Part shown: piece by piece, positions 46,701 through 55,145 of the stretch
How positions within the stretch are numbered: the stretch's first letter is position 1
How the letters are laid out: the number at the start of each line of letters is the position of its first letter
DNA from: Lysobacteraceae bacterium
GTDB taxonomy: Bacteria; Pseudomonadota; Gammaproteobacteria; Xanthomonadales; Xanthomonadaceae
Reading direction: 5' to 3'
Assembly (NCBI GenBank): GCA_023954075.1
Contig: JAMLIV010000007.1
Location: 34,325-98,324, forward strand
DNA length: 64,000 nt
Program-made: the position numbers and the translations under genes
The notes under the pieces: generated by a model
Told to the model about the DNA's origin: nothing
Seen by the model: only the letters and a program-made list of their open reading frames with translations
Databases searched by the model: none

Positions 46701-47269
46701 TCGAGCCGGGCGGCCAGCCGCAGCGCCGCCGGCTCGAACAGGCGCTCGGCATCGCGCCCGGTGCGCGTGAGTTCGAGATAGAAGCGATCACCAAAGCCGC
46801 TCTGCCACTGCGCCAGGTACCGCCCGGCGTCGTCCTCGCGCCCCTCCACGAGACACTGGCCCACGTCGCTGCCCGCACCGGCCAGGACGATGAGGCCCTG
46901 CGCGTCCTCGCACAGCCAGTCGCGCGTGATCACCACGTGATCGCCGCGGTGGCCGTCCTGATAGCCGCGCGAGAGCAGCCGCGAGAGGCTGCGATAGCCG
47001 GCCTGGTCCTGGCACAGGAGGGTCAGCCGCGCCGGCTGTTTGAGGTTCGCGTCTTCTAGCCAGACGTCGGCGCCCACAATGGGCTTGATGCCGGCCTTTT
47101 CCGCCGCGCGATAGAACTTGACCAGCGCGAACAGGTTGCTCTGGTCGGTGATCGCGACCGCCGCCATGCCCAGTTCGACGCAGCGCCGCACCAGCGCATC
47201 GATGCGGATCGTCGAATCGACCAGCGAATACTCGCTGTGCAGGTGCAGGTGGACGAAACGGGGCTGCAT
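43724..47269 (-). CDS. dnaE: DNA polymerase III alpha subunit
   Basis: Replicative polymerase, 1181 aa. N-terminal PHP domain (FVHLHLHSEYSLVDSTIRID), palm with catalytic acidic motif SMPDFDVDFCTDGRD, KGVIRDCGRVMG, the fingers segment IMVYQEQVMQMAQIVGGYSL and GYGFNKSHAAAYALVSYQTA, then helix-hairpin-helix, OB fold (RCFIAFEDGGGRIEATVYAD) and C-terminal domain. Complete and of normal length. A long antisense open frame exists but is a GC-driven shadow. Transcribed alone; the next gene upstream begins at 47390 with a separate stop. Confidence 0.97.
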   Translation of the reverse strand: MQPRFVHLHLHSEYSLVDSTIRIDALVRRCVELGMAAVAITDQSNLFALVKFYRAAEKAGIKPIVGADVWLEDANLKQPARLTLLCQDQAGYRSLSRLLSRGYQDGHRGDHVVITRDWLCEDAQGLIVLAGAGSDVGQCLVEGREDDAGRYLAQWQSGFGDRFYLELTRTGRDAERLFEPAALRLAARLDCPVVASNDARFLEAADFDAHEARVCIATGRVLGDSRRPRDYSPEQFLRSPEEMVALFADLPGALENTVEIARRCTLTLTLGQYALPEFPVPEGHDANSWIAEESRRGLALRLANHALPRGLTRDAYESRLETELGVICRMGFPGYFLIVADFINWAKHNGIPVGPGRGSGAGSLVAWSLRITDIDPLAYGLLFERFLNPERVSMPDFDVDFCTDGRDRVIDYVAEKYGRDHVSQIITYGTMAAKGVIRDCGRVMGLGYGFVDSIAKLIPNVLGIGLEDVLGRSRKAGENAELVSTELIELYQTKDDIRDLIDLALKLEDLARNAGKHAGGVVIAPGPLTDYSPLFAEPPGKAEAHRGVVTQFDKDDVEAVGLVKFDFLGLRNLTVIDWTVKAINAERARQGAGSEPLDITAIPLGDRATYELFSQARTVAVFQFESPGMQRLLKDARPDRFEDLIALVSLYRPGPMDLIPSFVARKHGREDITYPDPRVESILKETYGIMVYQEQVMQMAQIVGGYSLGGADLLRRAMGKKKPEEMAKERIRFREGALGNGLDAARADEIFDLMEKFAGYGFNKSHAAAYALVSYQTAWLKTHHPAQFMAAVLSSDMDSTDKVITFLRESRALGLTVLPPDVNASGYLFRAVDERTLRYGLGAIRGAGENACREIERIRAEDGAFRDLLDFCQRLGPRVNRKVHETLIDAGAADALGANRATLRAQLPDALRATEQMARDREAGQVDLFGSASAEPTPIVPQVTPLPEWSLEERLAREREVLGFYLSGHPVDPVRELVAEAITCTLDGVDAALEQRRFQRGSDTQVLLIGQIVAINQRNADRCFIAFEDGGGRIEATVYADVFQSCGELLVRDAIVLLEGQLHEDRFRGGTAMRVKRVWDVNEWVRQHAQRVRLSLDATVPGALTALQETVSRWNGGRTPLSIEILTESARGIIDTDEGMRLRAEPELLAALRAVPGASKVRFVMGRSAPASPPGAGNPPH

Positions 47270-47389
47270 CGGGTCGGGATCAGTGCGCGGGTGAATGAGC
47301 CAGCCTAGTGCCGCCTCCAGCGCGCGACAAGGCTTGACGAAGCGCGGCCTGGCGGAGCGCGGTGCAAGTGCCGCACGCGGGGCCGGCGT

Positions 47390-48022
47390 TCAGCCTGAGA
47401 GCCAGCGGGAGGCCAGCGTGACGACACCTTCCGACAGTGCGGCCCAGGTGATGATCGTGGCCCAGCCCACGATCCAGGCGACCAGCAGAAGCGCGCCGTC
47501 GCGCTCGATGATCGCGATGGCGTAGGCGAGGATCAGCAGGGCAAACGGATAGTTGGTCAGCGGGATCGGCAGGGCCAGCAGGATGCCGAGCGCCACCAGC
47601 TGGAGTCCGGTGAACGCGTGTGCGACCGCGCTGCGGGTCAGGCCGCTCAGGCGCGGGCGGCAGAGGTGCTCCAGGCGCGCCAGCACCGGGCGCATCCGGG
47701 TGGCGAATCTGGCCAGGGTTTCGCGCCGGATGGTCCGCTGTCTCGCGCGCTGCGGCAGCCAGGGAGTCCGCAGCGTCAGGAGCATTTCCAGCCCCAGGAT
47801 GCTCGTCAGCGGGCCGGAAATCGCGCCGGCACCGATCGGAAGCGGAATGAACGCCGGCAGCAGCACCAGCATCAGCAGCACGCCGTAGGCGCGACTGCGG
47901 AAGGTCTCGATGATGTCCCCGAGCGCAACGGCCTCGCCCGATCCGCGACGCAGGAGTTCGAACAGCAGGCGGCTGGTGCGAATCGCCTCGTCGGCCTGCG
48001 CGCCGGGCGTTGTCCGACTCAC
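47390..48022 (-). CDS. ExoD-family exopolysaccharide synthesis membrane protein
   Basis: 210-aa inner-membrane protein with about four helices: VLLMLVLLPAFIPLPIGAGA (the ExoD signature of alternating short hydrophobic and Pro-Gly segments), LVALGILLALPIPLTNYPFA and LLVAWIVGWATIITWAAL. The family is named from Rhizobium ExoD but its biochemical role is unknown. The start overlaps the stop of the upstream CNNM/CorC-like gene by four bases, suggesting co-translation. Confidence 0.8.
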   Translation of the reverse strand: MSRTTPGAQADEAIRTSRLLFELLRRGSGEAVALGDIIETFRSRAYGVLLMLVLLPAFIPLPIGAGAISGPLTSILGLEMLLTLRTPWLPQRARQRTIRRETLARFATRMRPVLARLEHLCRPRLSGLTRSAVAHAFTGLQLVALGILLALPIPLTNYPFALLILAYAIAIIERDGALLLVAWIVGWATIITWAALSEGVVTLASRWLSG

Positions 48023-49320
48023 GGGCCGGAGATGCCTTCCGCAGAGGGTATCAGGCGCTGGATCAGCAGCTTGTCCACGCGCACGCCGTCCAGGTCCACC
48101 ACCTCGATGCGCCAGCCGGCGTGGTCGAAACTCTCGCCCGGTGCGGGAATGCGCCCGAACCAGGACACCGCCATGCCGGCGGCGGTGTTGAAATCGTGCT
48201 CGTCCTCGCCCGGCAGGGATTCCAGGCCAAGCAGTTCGCGCAGGTCCTCCGACGCCAACCCGCCGTCGACCAGCCAGCTGCCGTCATCGCGCGCCACGAC
48301 CGGTGCGTCGTCATCGGCATCGTCCTCCTGCTGGTGCATCTGCCCGATCACGGCATCCAGCAGGTCGTCGAGCGTGACCAGGCCCTGCAGGTCGCCGTAT
48401 TCGTCCACCACCAGGGCCATGTGGGTGCCTTCGTTCCGGAAGGTCTCCAGCAGGGTGATGGCGCGGGTGGATTCGCTGACGAAGGTGGGCGGCAGCAGTT
48501 CGCCGAAAAGATCCGGATGCGCGCCGGCGGACAGCAGGCGCGCGAGCGAGCGTGTTTCCAGGATGCCCACGACGTCGTTGTCCGAGCCGCGGTAGACCGG
48601 GTAGCGGGAATAAGGGTTCTCGCGCAGGACCTGGAGGTTCTCCTCGCGCGTGCCGTGCAGGTCCAGCCAGGCGATCCGCGGGCGCGGGGTCATCAGGTTT
48701 TCGGCGGTGCGGTCTCCCAGCCTCAGCACGCGGTCGATCAGAGCGCGATCCTGCGCGCTGGCGGCCTGCGGAACGGCGTTCGCGGCGGCGTGCGCCGGCA
48801 GCGGTGCTTGCGGGTTCGGGGCATTCAGCCGATCCGGTGTGCGCACAGGCTCCCGCATCGTCGGCCAGGGCAGCAGGTCACGCAGGCGCAGCAGTGCCAC
48901 CAGCGGATAGGCCGCAGCTCGCGCGAAGGCTTCGGGCGTCCAGCGCGCCGCCCGGCGCGGGATGCGATCGCCGAAGATGAAGGTCGCCAGCGCGACGGCG
49001 AGGGCCGCTGCCGCTACCCCGAGAATGCCCGCGGCAACCGGCTGAAAACCCCAGGCGCGCAGCCAGGATGCCATCCAGGGGCCGAGTACCACGCCGCCGG
49101 TCGCACCGATCAGGATGTCGGCCAACAGCAGGCCGCCGCGCAGCAGCGGGCCGGTGCGCTCGGGTCGCCCGAGCAGCTTCAGGGCCAGCCGCGCGCCGCG
49201 GCTGCGGGAAACCATCTGGCGCAGCACGGTGCGGCGGGACCAGGCCAGGGAGCGTTCGGCGAGCAGCAGCGCGCCGCGGGCGGGAATCAGCAGGATGAGT
49301 GCGAATAGTTCGGGGATCAT
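48019..49320 (-). CDS. CNNM/CorC-like protein (DUF21, CBS pair, transporter-associated domain)
   Basis: 433 aa in the order: N-terminal DUF21 membrane domain (ELFALILLIPARGALLLAER and helices to about 130), a linker, a CBS pair (NLMTPRPRIAWLDLHGTREE, YSRYPVYRGSDNDVVGILET, ALVVDEYGDLQGLVTLDDLL) and a C-terminal CorC/HlyC domain (VSWFGRIPAPGESFDHAGWR). Such proteins are linked to Mg2+ or Co2+ transport and resistance and were once called hemolysins. ATG 49320 gives the usual membrane start. Downstream ExoD-family gene overlaps by four bases. Confidence 0.88.
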   Translation of the reverse strand: MIPELFALILLIPARGALLLAERSLAWSRRTVLRQMVSRSRGARLALKLLGRPERTGPLLRGGLLLADILIGATGGVVLGPWMASWLRAWGFQPVAAGILGVAAAALAVALATFIFGDRIPRRAARWTPEAFARAAAYPLVALLRLRDLLPWPTMREPVRTPDRLNAPNPQAPLPAHAAANAVPQAASAQDRALIDRVLRLGDRTAENLMTPRPRIAWLDLHGTREENLQVLRENPYSRYPVYRGSDNDVVGILETRSLARLLSAGAHPDLFGELLPPTFVSESTRAITLLETFRNEGTHMALVVDEYGDLQGLVTLDDLLDAVIGQMHQQEDDADDDAPVVARDDGSWLVDGGLASEDLRELLGLESLPGEDEHDFNTAAGMAVSWFGRIPAPGESFDHAGWRIEVVDLDGVRVDKLLIQRLIPSAEGISGP

Positions 49321-49641
49321 GGATGACCGGCTGCGCGCCGGTTCGAAGTGTCCTGACGGATCGGCCGCGTGCCGCTCACGCGGGAAGCGCCGGTTGCGCA
49401 CTATGCCACAGCCCGACGCGGTCGATGGAGGCGCGGGCGAAGCCGGCCGCAGCGGTGATCGCGTGCGTGCCGGTGCCGTGCGTGGGCGCGATGCGTGTTC
49501 GCGCGCATGGATCGGGGCTGCGCCGGAAATGTTTTTGTGCGCCGCAATGCGCGGACAGGGTAAAATGGCCGGGTCGAGCGCGCGCAGCGGGATTGGCCTG
49601 CGCGGTGCCTCGCTCCTCTCCCCACTTCCAGGCGACTACCG
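49321..49641. other. Divergent intergenic region (321 bases)
   Basis: Lies between the CNNM/CorC-like gene (minus) and the PhoU-like gene (plus). The only signal I see is TAAAAT at 49561-49566, a fair -10 box for the plus-strand genes, with no -35 at standard spacing. No RNA gene or reading frame recognised. Confidence 0.4.
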
Positions 49642-50268
49642 ATGTTTTCCCTGCAAACCATCTTCGGCAAGGGCGATCTTTTCTATGGGCTGCTGGAAGC
49701 TGCGGCTGAGGCGGCGGTACAGAGCGCGGACGCGCTGCAGCGCCTGGTCCGGGACAAGGGGGCCGAGGCCACCCTGACCGACTTCAAGCTGGCGCGCGAG
49801 CGCGAGAAGGATGTTTCCGAGAAGATCAGCCAGGCCCTGGTCGACATCTTCATCACGCCGCTGGAGCGCGAGGACATCGAGGCCTTGGGCAATGCGATCT
49901 ACCGCATCCCCAAGACGATCGAGAAATTCGCCGACCGTTACGCGCTGGCCGGCGAAAAGCTGCACCGGATCGATTTCGGCCCGCGTGCCGACATGCTCAA
50001 GGAAGCCGCCGAGCTGGTGCTGGAAATGGTCCGCCTGCTGCCCAAGATGCGCCTGGAAGAAACGAAGCGCCTGCATGACCGCCTGCGCAACGTCGAGGCC
50101 GAGGCCGACCGGCTGATGCTGGAGACCTACCGCGAGGTGTACTCGGGCATGCATGAGAGCCTGGAAATCCTCCTGATCAAGGACTTCTTCGAACTGCTGG
50201 AAAAGGCCATCGACCGCTGCCGCGAGGCCGGCGTGGTGTGCTACCAGATCGTCCTCAAGCATTCCTGA
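49642..50268 (+). CDS. PhoU-like DUF47 protein (TIGR00153 family), Pit-associated
   Basis: 208-aa cytoplasmic all-helical protein of the DUF47/TIGR00153 group, which shares the PhoU fold and is nearly always encoded next to Pit phosphate transporters. Family segments: FYGLLEAAAEAAVQSADALQ, LAREREKDVSEKISQALVDI, FITPLEREDIEALGNAIYRI and LLIKDFFELLEKAIDRC. Probably regulates the transporter encoded ten bases downstream. Confidence 0.9.
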   Translation: MFSLQTIFGKGDLFYGLLEAAAEAAVQSADALQRLVRDKGAEATLTDFKLAREREKDVSEKISQALVDIFITPLEREDIEALGNAIYRIPKTIEKFADRYALAGEKLHRIDFGPRADMLKEAAELVLEMVRLLPKMRLEETKRLHDRLRNVEAEADRLMLETYREVYSGMHESLEILLIKDFFELLEKAIDRCREAGVVCYQIVLKHS

Positions 50269-50278
50269 GGCCACCGTC

Positions 50279-51406
50279 GTGCTGACCCTGGTCCTCCTGG
50301 TGGTGCTGCTGGCGCTGGTGTTCGAGTACATCAACGGCTTTCACGACACCGCCAATTCCATCGCCACGGTGGTTGCCACCAAGGTGCTTTCCCCGACGCA
50401 GGCCATCGGCATGGCCGCGAGCATGAATCTCATCGGCGCGCTCGCCGGCACCGCGGTGGCCAAGACCATCGCCTCGGGCCTGATCGACGCGCAGGTGGTC
50501 GAGGTCACCTCGCAGGTGCTCATCTGCACGCTTTCCGGCGCGATCGTGTGGAACCTCATCACCTGGTACTTCGGGTTGCCCTCGTCCAGCTCGCATGCGC
50601 TCATCGGCGGCCTGTGCGGCGCGGCGCTGGGTGCCTCGCAGACCAACTGGAGCTCGATCATCTGGTCGATTCCGGCCGATCCGTGGTGGAAGGGCGGCGG
50701 CGTGCTGTGGAAGGTGATCGTGCCGATGGTCAGCTCCCCGGTGGCAGGATTCATCATGGGATTCCTGGTCATGGGGCTGCTTTTTGCCGTGATCGCCGCC
50801 ATGGCGATGCACCGAGGTTGGCTGGGGCGGCTGGCGCGACCGCGCTGGGTCAACGGCTTCTTCGGCAAGGCCCAGATCGCCTCGGCCGGCTACATGGGCT
50901 TCGCGCACGGCATGAACGATGCGCAGAAGACCATGGGCATCATCGCTCTGGCCCTGGTGAGCGCGCAGTCGGCCGGCACCCTGGACAACCTGCCGGGCTG
51001 GCTGGCCTTCCTGCATCCCTCGCCCGAGGCGCTCGCACACGGGGATATCGACACCTGGATCAAGTTCGTCTGCGCCCTGACCATGGCCGCCGGCACCGCT
51101 GCGGGCGGCTGGCGCATCATCCGGACCATGGGTCACAAGATGGTCAAGCTGCACCCCATCCACGGCTTTGCCGCCGAGACCAGCGCTGCCACGGTCATCA
51201 CCTTGGCCTCGAGCCTCGGCATTCCGGTTTCCACCACCCACAACATTTCCTCCGCCATCATGGGCGTGGGCAGCGCCAAGCGCCTGAATGCGGTGAAGTG
51301 GAGCGTGGTGGAGCGCATGATCTGGGCCTGGGTGCTGACCCTGCCGGCCGCCGGCGGGGTGGCCTACCTCATGATCGAACTGTTCCGCGTCCTGGGCTGG
51401 ACCTGA
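50279..51406 (+). CDS. Low-affinity inorganic phosphate transporter (Pit family)
   Basis: 375-aa inner-membrane carrier, about ten helices, with both PHO4 signature repeats: FEYINGFHDTANSIATVVAT and the C-terminal half LASSLGIPVSTTHNISSAIM, plus GFAHGMNDAQKTMGIIALAL. Takes up phosphate (metal-phosphate complex) with protons. The start is GTG 50279, shortly after the PhoU-like stop, so the two genes form an operon. Convergent with the M14 peptidase gene. Confidence 0.93.
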   Translation: MLTLVLLVVLLALVFEYINGFHDTANSIATVVATKVLSPTQAIGMAASMNLIGALAGTAVAKTIASGLIDAQVVEVTSQVLICTLSGAIVWNLITWYFGLPSSSSHALIGGLCGAALGASQTNWSSIIWSIPADPWWKGGGVLWKVIVPMVSSPVAGFIMGFLVMGLLFAVIAAMAMHRGWLGRLARPRWVNGFFGKAQIASAGYMGFAHGMNDAQKTMGIIALALVSAQSAGTLDNLPGWLAFLHPSPEALAHGDIDTWIKFVCALTMAAGTAAGGWRIIRTMGHKMVKLHPIHGFAAETSAATVITLASSLGIPVSTTHNISSAIMGVGSAKRLNAVKWSVVERMIWAWVLTLPAAGGVAYLMIELFRVLGWT

Positions 51407-51424
51407 TGCCGTCGATCAGCCGCG

Positions 51425-51452
51425 TCCGTGCGGCAGCGTGCCGCTGCACGGA
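51425..51452. terminator. Imperfect hairpin between convergent pit and M14 genes
   Basis: TCCGTGCGGCA pairs with TGCCGC-TG-CACGGA across a GCG loop, with a two-base bulge. It fills the gap between the two convergent stop codons. No U-run; bidirectional end is likely. Confidence 0.4.
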
Positions 51453-54257
51453 TCAGGTGTCCGGCTGACGCCGCGCGGGTTCCGCCGCGGCGCGGTGATT
51501 CCGGATCGCGTTGAACAGCAGCCGATAGCTGCCGACGGTGCTGCCGCGCCAGACCGGGTTGATTGCGAACAGCAGCACGCTGCCTTCGCCGTGGCGCGCC
51601 TGGACCACCGCCGCGCGCTCGGCGATTTCGTTCGCCCCGTCCAAGAGGCCGGACACCAGCAGTTCGTCGGCCTGGGCAAAGCGCAGGATGACCTGCGGCC
51701 TGGCCGACTCCGGGATGGCCCAGTGGTTGTTGCGGCGCTGCTCCTCGTTGAGCGGCATCGGTTCCCAGGGCGCGTTGTCGGGCAGCGGATGCGCGTCCAT
51801 GTACGCGCGCCCCTCGGGCACATCGACATCGTGCTTGCCGCCGCGCCCGGTCGGGCGTTCGAAGTCCTTGGCCCGCTGCGGGCCGCCCCAGCGCGATCCG
51901 CGCACGCGCCCGCCGGGGGTGGCGACATCGGCCACGTAGAACGACATGCCCTCGCTGCTGTAGACCGACAGCGGCGCATCGCGGTAGCCGCCGGCCACCG
52001 GATGCTTCATGTCCACGAAGTGCGAGCGCAGCACGCTGCCGACGATGCGCAGCTTCTCGGTGGGCGTGATGAATACGCCCGGTGCCAGTCCGACCTCGAT
52101 CGCGAAGCGCGCGGTGTCCTCGGCGGTCACCAGCAGGCCGCCTTCGGCCACGAACTTCCGGAGGTTGGCCAGGCCCGTGTCGCCCATGCCGGGCCGCATG
52201 TCGTCGGTGGCGTCGATCCTGCCGATGTTGGGCGTCAGCGCGGTCGTCTTCCACGGCAGCGGCTGCCCCCACATCGGCATGCCGTCGATGATCTGGCGCG
52301 TGCCGGACAGTCCGGTCGGCGCGAACAGGATCACGTCGTAGCGCGCGCGCAGGTCGGGATCGGTGGTGATGTCCTGGGTGCTGATGTAGCTGTAGGGGAT
52401 TTTCATCGCATCCAGCTCCATCCGCCACCAGCCCTCGGTCTGGGTGCTGAGCCAGGTGTGCATCAGCGCGATGCGCGGCAGCGCCCCGACGGCCTGCGCC
52501 GGCATGTCGATGCTGGCCAGACCGGCGGGAACCACCGGATCGGGTGCGCGGCGCATCGAGGCGGCGAGGATCGCGGGGTCGGTGATCCGCATCACCTCCA
52601 GGTCGAACAGGTCGCCCAGCGACCAGCCGGTGTCGTCGTAGGGCGTGTCGAACTTGCGGTCCTTGGGCGACCAGTACTGGCGGTCGAGCAGGGCGTCGGC
52701 GATTCGCGAGTAGGGCTGATCCATGCGGATCACGTAGCTGCCGGCGGCGAGGCGCTGGCGGCCGGCCGAGGTGCCGGTGTCCTTGCCGGCCTCGTTCCTC
52801 TGCGGCGGGTTTTCCACGGTGATCGCGGATGAAAGCCGATGCACTTCGACGTGCTGGCGGCGCATGACTTCAAGCAGCCGCGCCTGCGCGCCCCTGCGCG
52901 ACTCGTCCACCTCCATCACCCAGGCGGCGGGCCCCGAGGTGCGCGCCTTTTCCACCGAGCGCCGGCTCTTGAGATGGAAGTTGCGCAGGAAGCCGTCGGC
53001 GTTTTCCGCGAAGTAGTGCAGCGCGGTCAGCAGGCCCGTCTGCTGGTAGTTGTTGTTGTTGCGCGCCGACCAGAGCACCTTGGGGTAGGGCGGGTTGGGG
53101 CGGTACCAGGTGCGCGCGTATTCGTGCGGCTGCAGGATCCGCGGCAGCGTGTCGGCGCCGTCGTTGCCGTAGGTCTCGTACAGGCGGCTGATGCCGTTGT
53201 GGGTCGCCGCCATGAACATCAGGTAGCCGGGGCTCCAGGCATCGAACTCGCCGTGCGTCCACACGCCCGGCAGGCCCAGGCGCGTCATCTGCTGCACGTT
53301 GTCCCAGCCCAGCTGCTGCCATTCGCCCACCAGGATGGGGTCGATCCAGGCGTTGTAGGGGCCGGTGCCGATGGTGTTGTCGTAGAGGAAGGCATAGGAC
53401 TCGTGCAGATCGTGGATGACCTGTGCGCCGAACTTGACGTAGGTATCGAGCACCATGCGGCTGGAGTTGAGCGTCATCGCCATGCCGTCGCGGTTGTTGT
53501 CGTGCGCGACGTACTTGCCCCAGTAGGCCAGCGGCGGATAGTTGCGGTCCGGGTGGGCCCGGTGCCAGTTGTAGATGTCGGTCTTGCGGTCGCGCCCGTC
53601 CACCTCCACCACCGGCGTGATCAGGGTGATCACGCGCGAGCGGATGCCGCGGACGTAGGGTGCTTCGTCGACCGCGAGGCGATAGCCCAGCTCCATCAGC
53701 GCGGTTGGCGAGCCGGTTTCGGTCGAGTGCAGCGCGCCGGTGATGTAGTAGACGGGAAGCGTCTGGCCGATCAGCGACTCGGCGGCATCGCCGCTGTCCA
53801 GCGTGCGCGGATCCGCGAGGCGCCGCAGGCGCGCCAGGTTGGCGTCGAGACCTGCGATCACCGCTTCGTCGGCGATGGCGATGGCGATGACTTCGCGCCC
53901 CTCCTCGCTGTGCCCGATGGTGAACACGCGAACCCGCGGGCTGGCCTGCTCCAGCGCGCGGAAATAGCGGTGCACCTCGGCCGAATAGGGCATGTAGCCT
54001 TCGGCACCGGCGATGTGGCCCAGCACGTCCAGCGGCGTCGGCACCGTGGCGGAGGCGGGAAGGTAATCGGTCAGGGGCGAGTTGAGCGTCGGGTCGGTGG
54101 TGAATTCCCCGATCAGCCGCGTATAGGTTTCGTCGATGGCCTGATCCGGCGCGCGTGCGAAGGCCGCTGCGGAGTCCACCGAAGCGCGCGACGGCGCGGC
54201 CAGCGCCAGACCCGCCCACAGCCACGCCACCATTGCTACCACGGGCAACACGCGCAT
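51453..54257 (-). CDS. Exported M14-family zinc carboxypeptidase-like protein
   Basis: 934 aa with a signal peptide (VLPVVAMVAWLWAGLALAA). The M14 domain holds a zinc pair HSTE in GALHSTETGSPTALMELGYR, the third ligand region HDLHESYAFLYDN and GHSEEGREVIAIAI ahead of it. The C-terminal half is a class I glutamine-amidotransferase/BPL-like Rossmann region (VILFAPTGLSGTRQIIDG, KFVAEGGLLVTAEDT) found in large secreted M14 proteins. ATG 54257 fits the signal peptide. Probably a periplasmic or secreted peptidase in protein or peptide scavenging; exact substrate unknown. Confidence 0.85.
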   Translation of the reverse strand: MRVLPVVAMVAWLWAGLALAAPSRASVDSAAAFARAPDQAIDETYTRLIGEFTTDPTLNSPLTDYLPASATVPTPLDVLGHIAGAEGYMPYSAEVHRYFRALEQASPRVRVFTIGHSEEGREVIAIAIADEAVIAGLDANLARLRRLADPRTLDSGDAAESLIGQTLPVYYITGALHSTETGSPTALMELGYRLAVDEAPYVRGIRSRVITLITPVVEVDGRDRKTDIYNWHRAHPDRNYPPLAYWGKYVAHDNNRDGMAMTLNSSRMVLDTYVKFGAQVIHDLHESYAFLYDNTIGTGPYNAWIDPILVGEWQQLGWDNVQQMTRLGLPGVWTHGEFDAWSPGYLMFMAATHNGISRLYETYGNDGADTLPRILQPHEYARTWYRPNPPYPKVLWSARNNNNYQQTGLLTALHYFAENADGFLRNFHLKSRRSVEKARTSGPAAWVMEVDESRRGAQARLLEVMRRQHVEVHRLSSAITVENPPQRNEAGKDTGTSAGRQRLAAGSYVIRMDQPYSRIADALLDRQYWSPKDRKFDTPYDDTGWSLGDLFDLEVMRITDPAILAASMRRAPDPVVPAGLASIDMPAQAVGALPRIALMHTWLSTQTEGWWRMELDAMKIPYSYISTQDITTDPDLRARYDVILFAPTGLSGTRQIIDGMPMWGQPLPWKTTALTPNIGRIDATDDMRPGMGDTGLANLRKFVAEGGLLVTAEDTARFAIEVGLAPGVFITPTEKLRIVGSVLRSHFVDMKHPVAGGYRDAPLSVYSSEGMSFYVADVATPGGRVRGSRWGGPQRAKDFERPTGRGGKHDVDVPEGRAYMDAHPLPDNAPWEPMPLNEEQRRNNHWAIPESARPQVILRFAQADELLVSGLLDGANEIAERAAVVQARHGEGSVLLFAINPVWRGSTVGSYRLLFNAIRNHRAAAEPARRQPDT

Positions 54258-54431
54258 CGCGTCTTCCTTGCAGTCGTCTGGCCGGGCCCGGCATGGGCCA
54301 GCGGATACCGCGTGCGAGGGTAATCCAAACCGGGATCGACGGGTGGGGCGCGCCGGCGGATCGTGATCGCGGCCGCAGCCGCAGCCGCGCGCGTCGGCGC
54401 TGGCGCGCACGCGAGACAGCGCGCCGCGCGA

Positions 54432-55145
54432 TCAGCTCGCGCTGGCCTCGGCGCACAGCCGCCGCGCCAGTGCGGCAAGCGCCTCGGGCGTGCCGGCGTC
54501 GGCCCAGCGGCCGCGGTGGTGGCGTCCGCCGATCCGCCCGCAGCGCATGGCGTGGCGCAGCAGCGGGGCAAGGCGAAACGCGGGAGGCGTGCCGCCCGCC
54601 TCGTGGGGCGCAAAGGCCGCGCGCCAGCCGGCGAAGAGCGCCGGGTGGACGATGCCCACGCCCGCGTAGGTGACGCCGCCGGTGGCGTCGGGTGCGGGAT
54701 GGAGGCGGCCCTGGCGGTCGAGCGCGAAGTCGCCCGCGCCGTCCGGGGGATCGACCACGACCAGGTGGGCCAGATCGCCCGCGGGCAGCCTCAGGGCGGA
54801 GAGGTCCAGGTCCAGGTGGATGTCGCCGTTGACCAGCAGGAACGGATCGGGCCCGAGCAGCGGCAGGGCGTTGAGCAGGCCGCCGCCGGTTTCCAGCCCG
54901 CTGCCGCCCTCCCAGGAATAGACGATCGAGAGCCCGAAGCGCGCACCGTCGCCCAGCGCGGCGGGGAACTGCTCGGCCAGCCAGGCGGTGTTGATGATGA
55001 CCTCGGTGACGCCGGCCCGCCTGAGCGCCCGCAGGTGGGGCTGGATCAGCGGCTCGCGCCCGACTTCCAGCAGCGGTTTGGGGCAGGCGTCGGTCAGCGG
55101 GCGCAGCCGTAGGCCGCGCCCTGCGGCCAGGATCATCGCCTTCAC
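54432..55145 (-). CDS. murU: N-acetylmuramate alpha-1-phosphate uridylyltransferase
   Basis: Peptidoglycan recycling: makes UDP-MurNAc from MurNAc-1-phosphate, bypassing MurA. 237-aa nucleotidyltransferase with AMILAAGRGLRLRPLTDACP (pyrophosphorylase loop), KPLLEVGREPLIQPHLRALR, EGGSGLETGGGLLNALPLLG and FLLVNGDIHLDLDL. The start GTG 55145 overlaps the kinase stop (GTGA) and includes the loop from VKAMILAAG. Pairing with an AmgK-like kinase supports MurU over other sugar nucleotidyltransferases. Confidence 0.85.
   Translation of the reverse strand: MKAMILAAGRGLRLRPLTDACPKPLLEVGREPLIQPHLRALRRAGVTEVIINTAWLAEQFPAALGDGARFGLSIVYSWEGGSGLETGGGLLNALPLLGPDPFLLVNGDIHLDLDLSALRLPAGDLAHLVVVDPPDGAGDFALDRQGRLHPAPDATGGVTYAGVGIVHPALFAGWRAAFAPHEAGGTPPAFRLAPLLRHAMRCGRIGGRHHRGRWADAGTPEALAALARRLCAEASAS

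Noticed and set aside
43685..47059. Very long open frame (1124 codons) on the plus strand opposite dnaE
   Set aside because: It is antisense to a complete dnaE with strong motifs and has the Arg/Ala/His-rich composition of a GC-driven shadow frame; no domain recognised.
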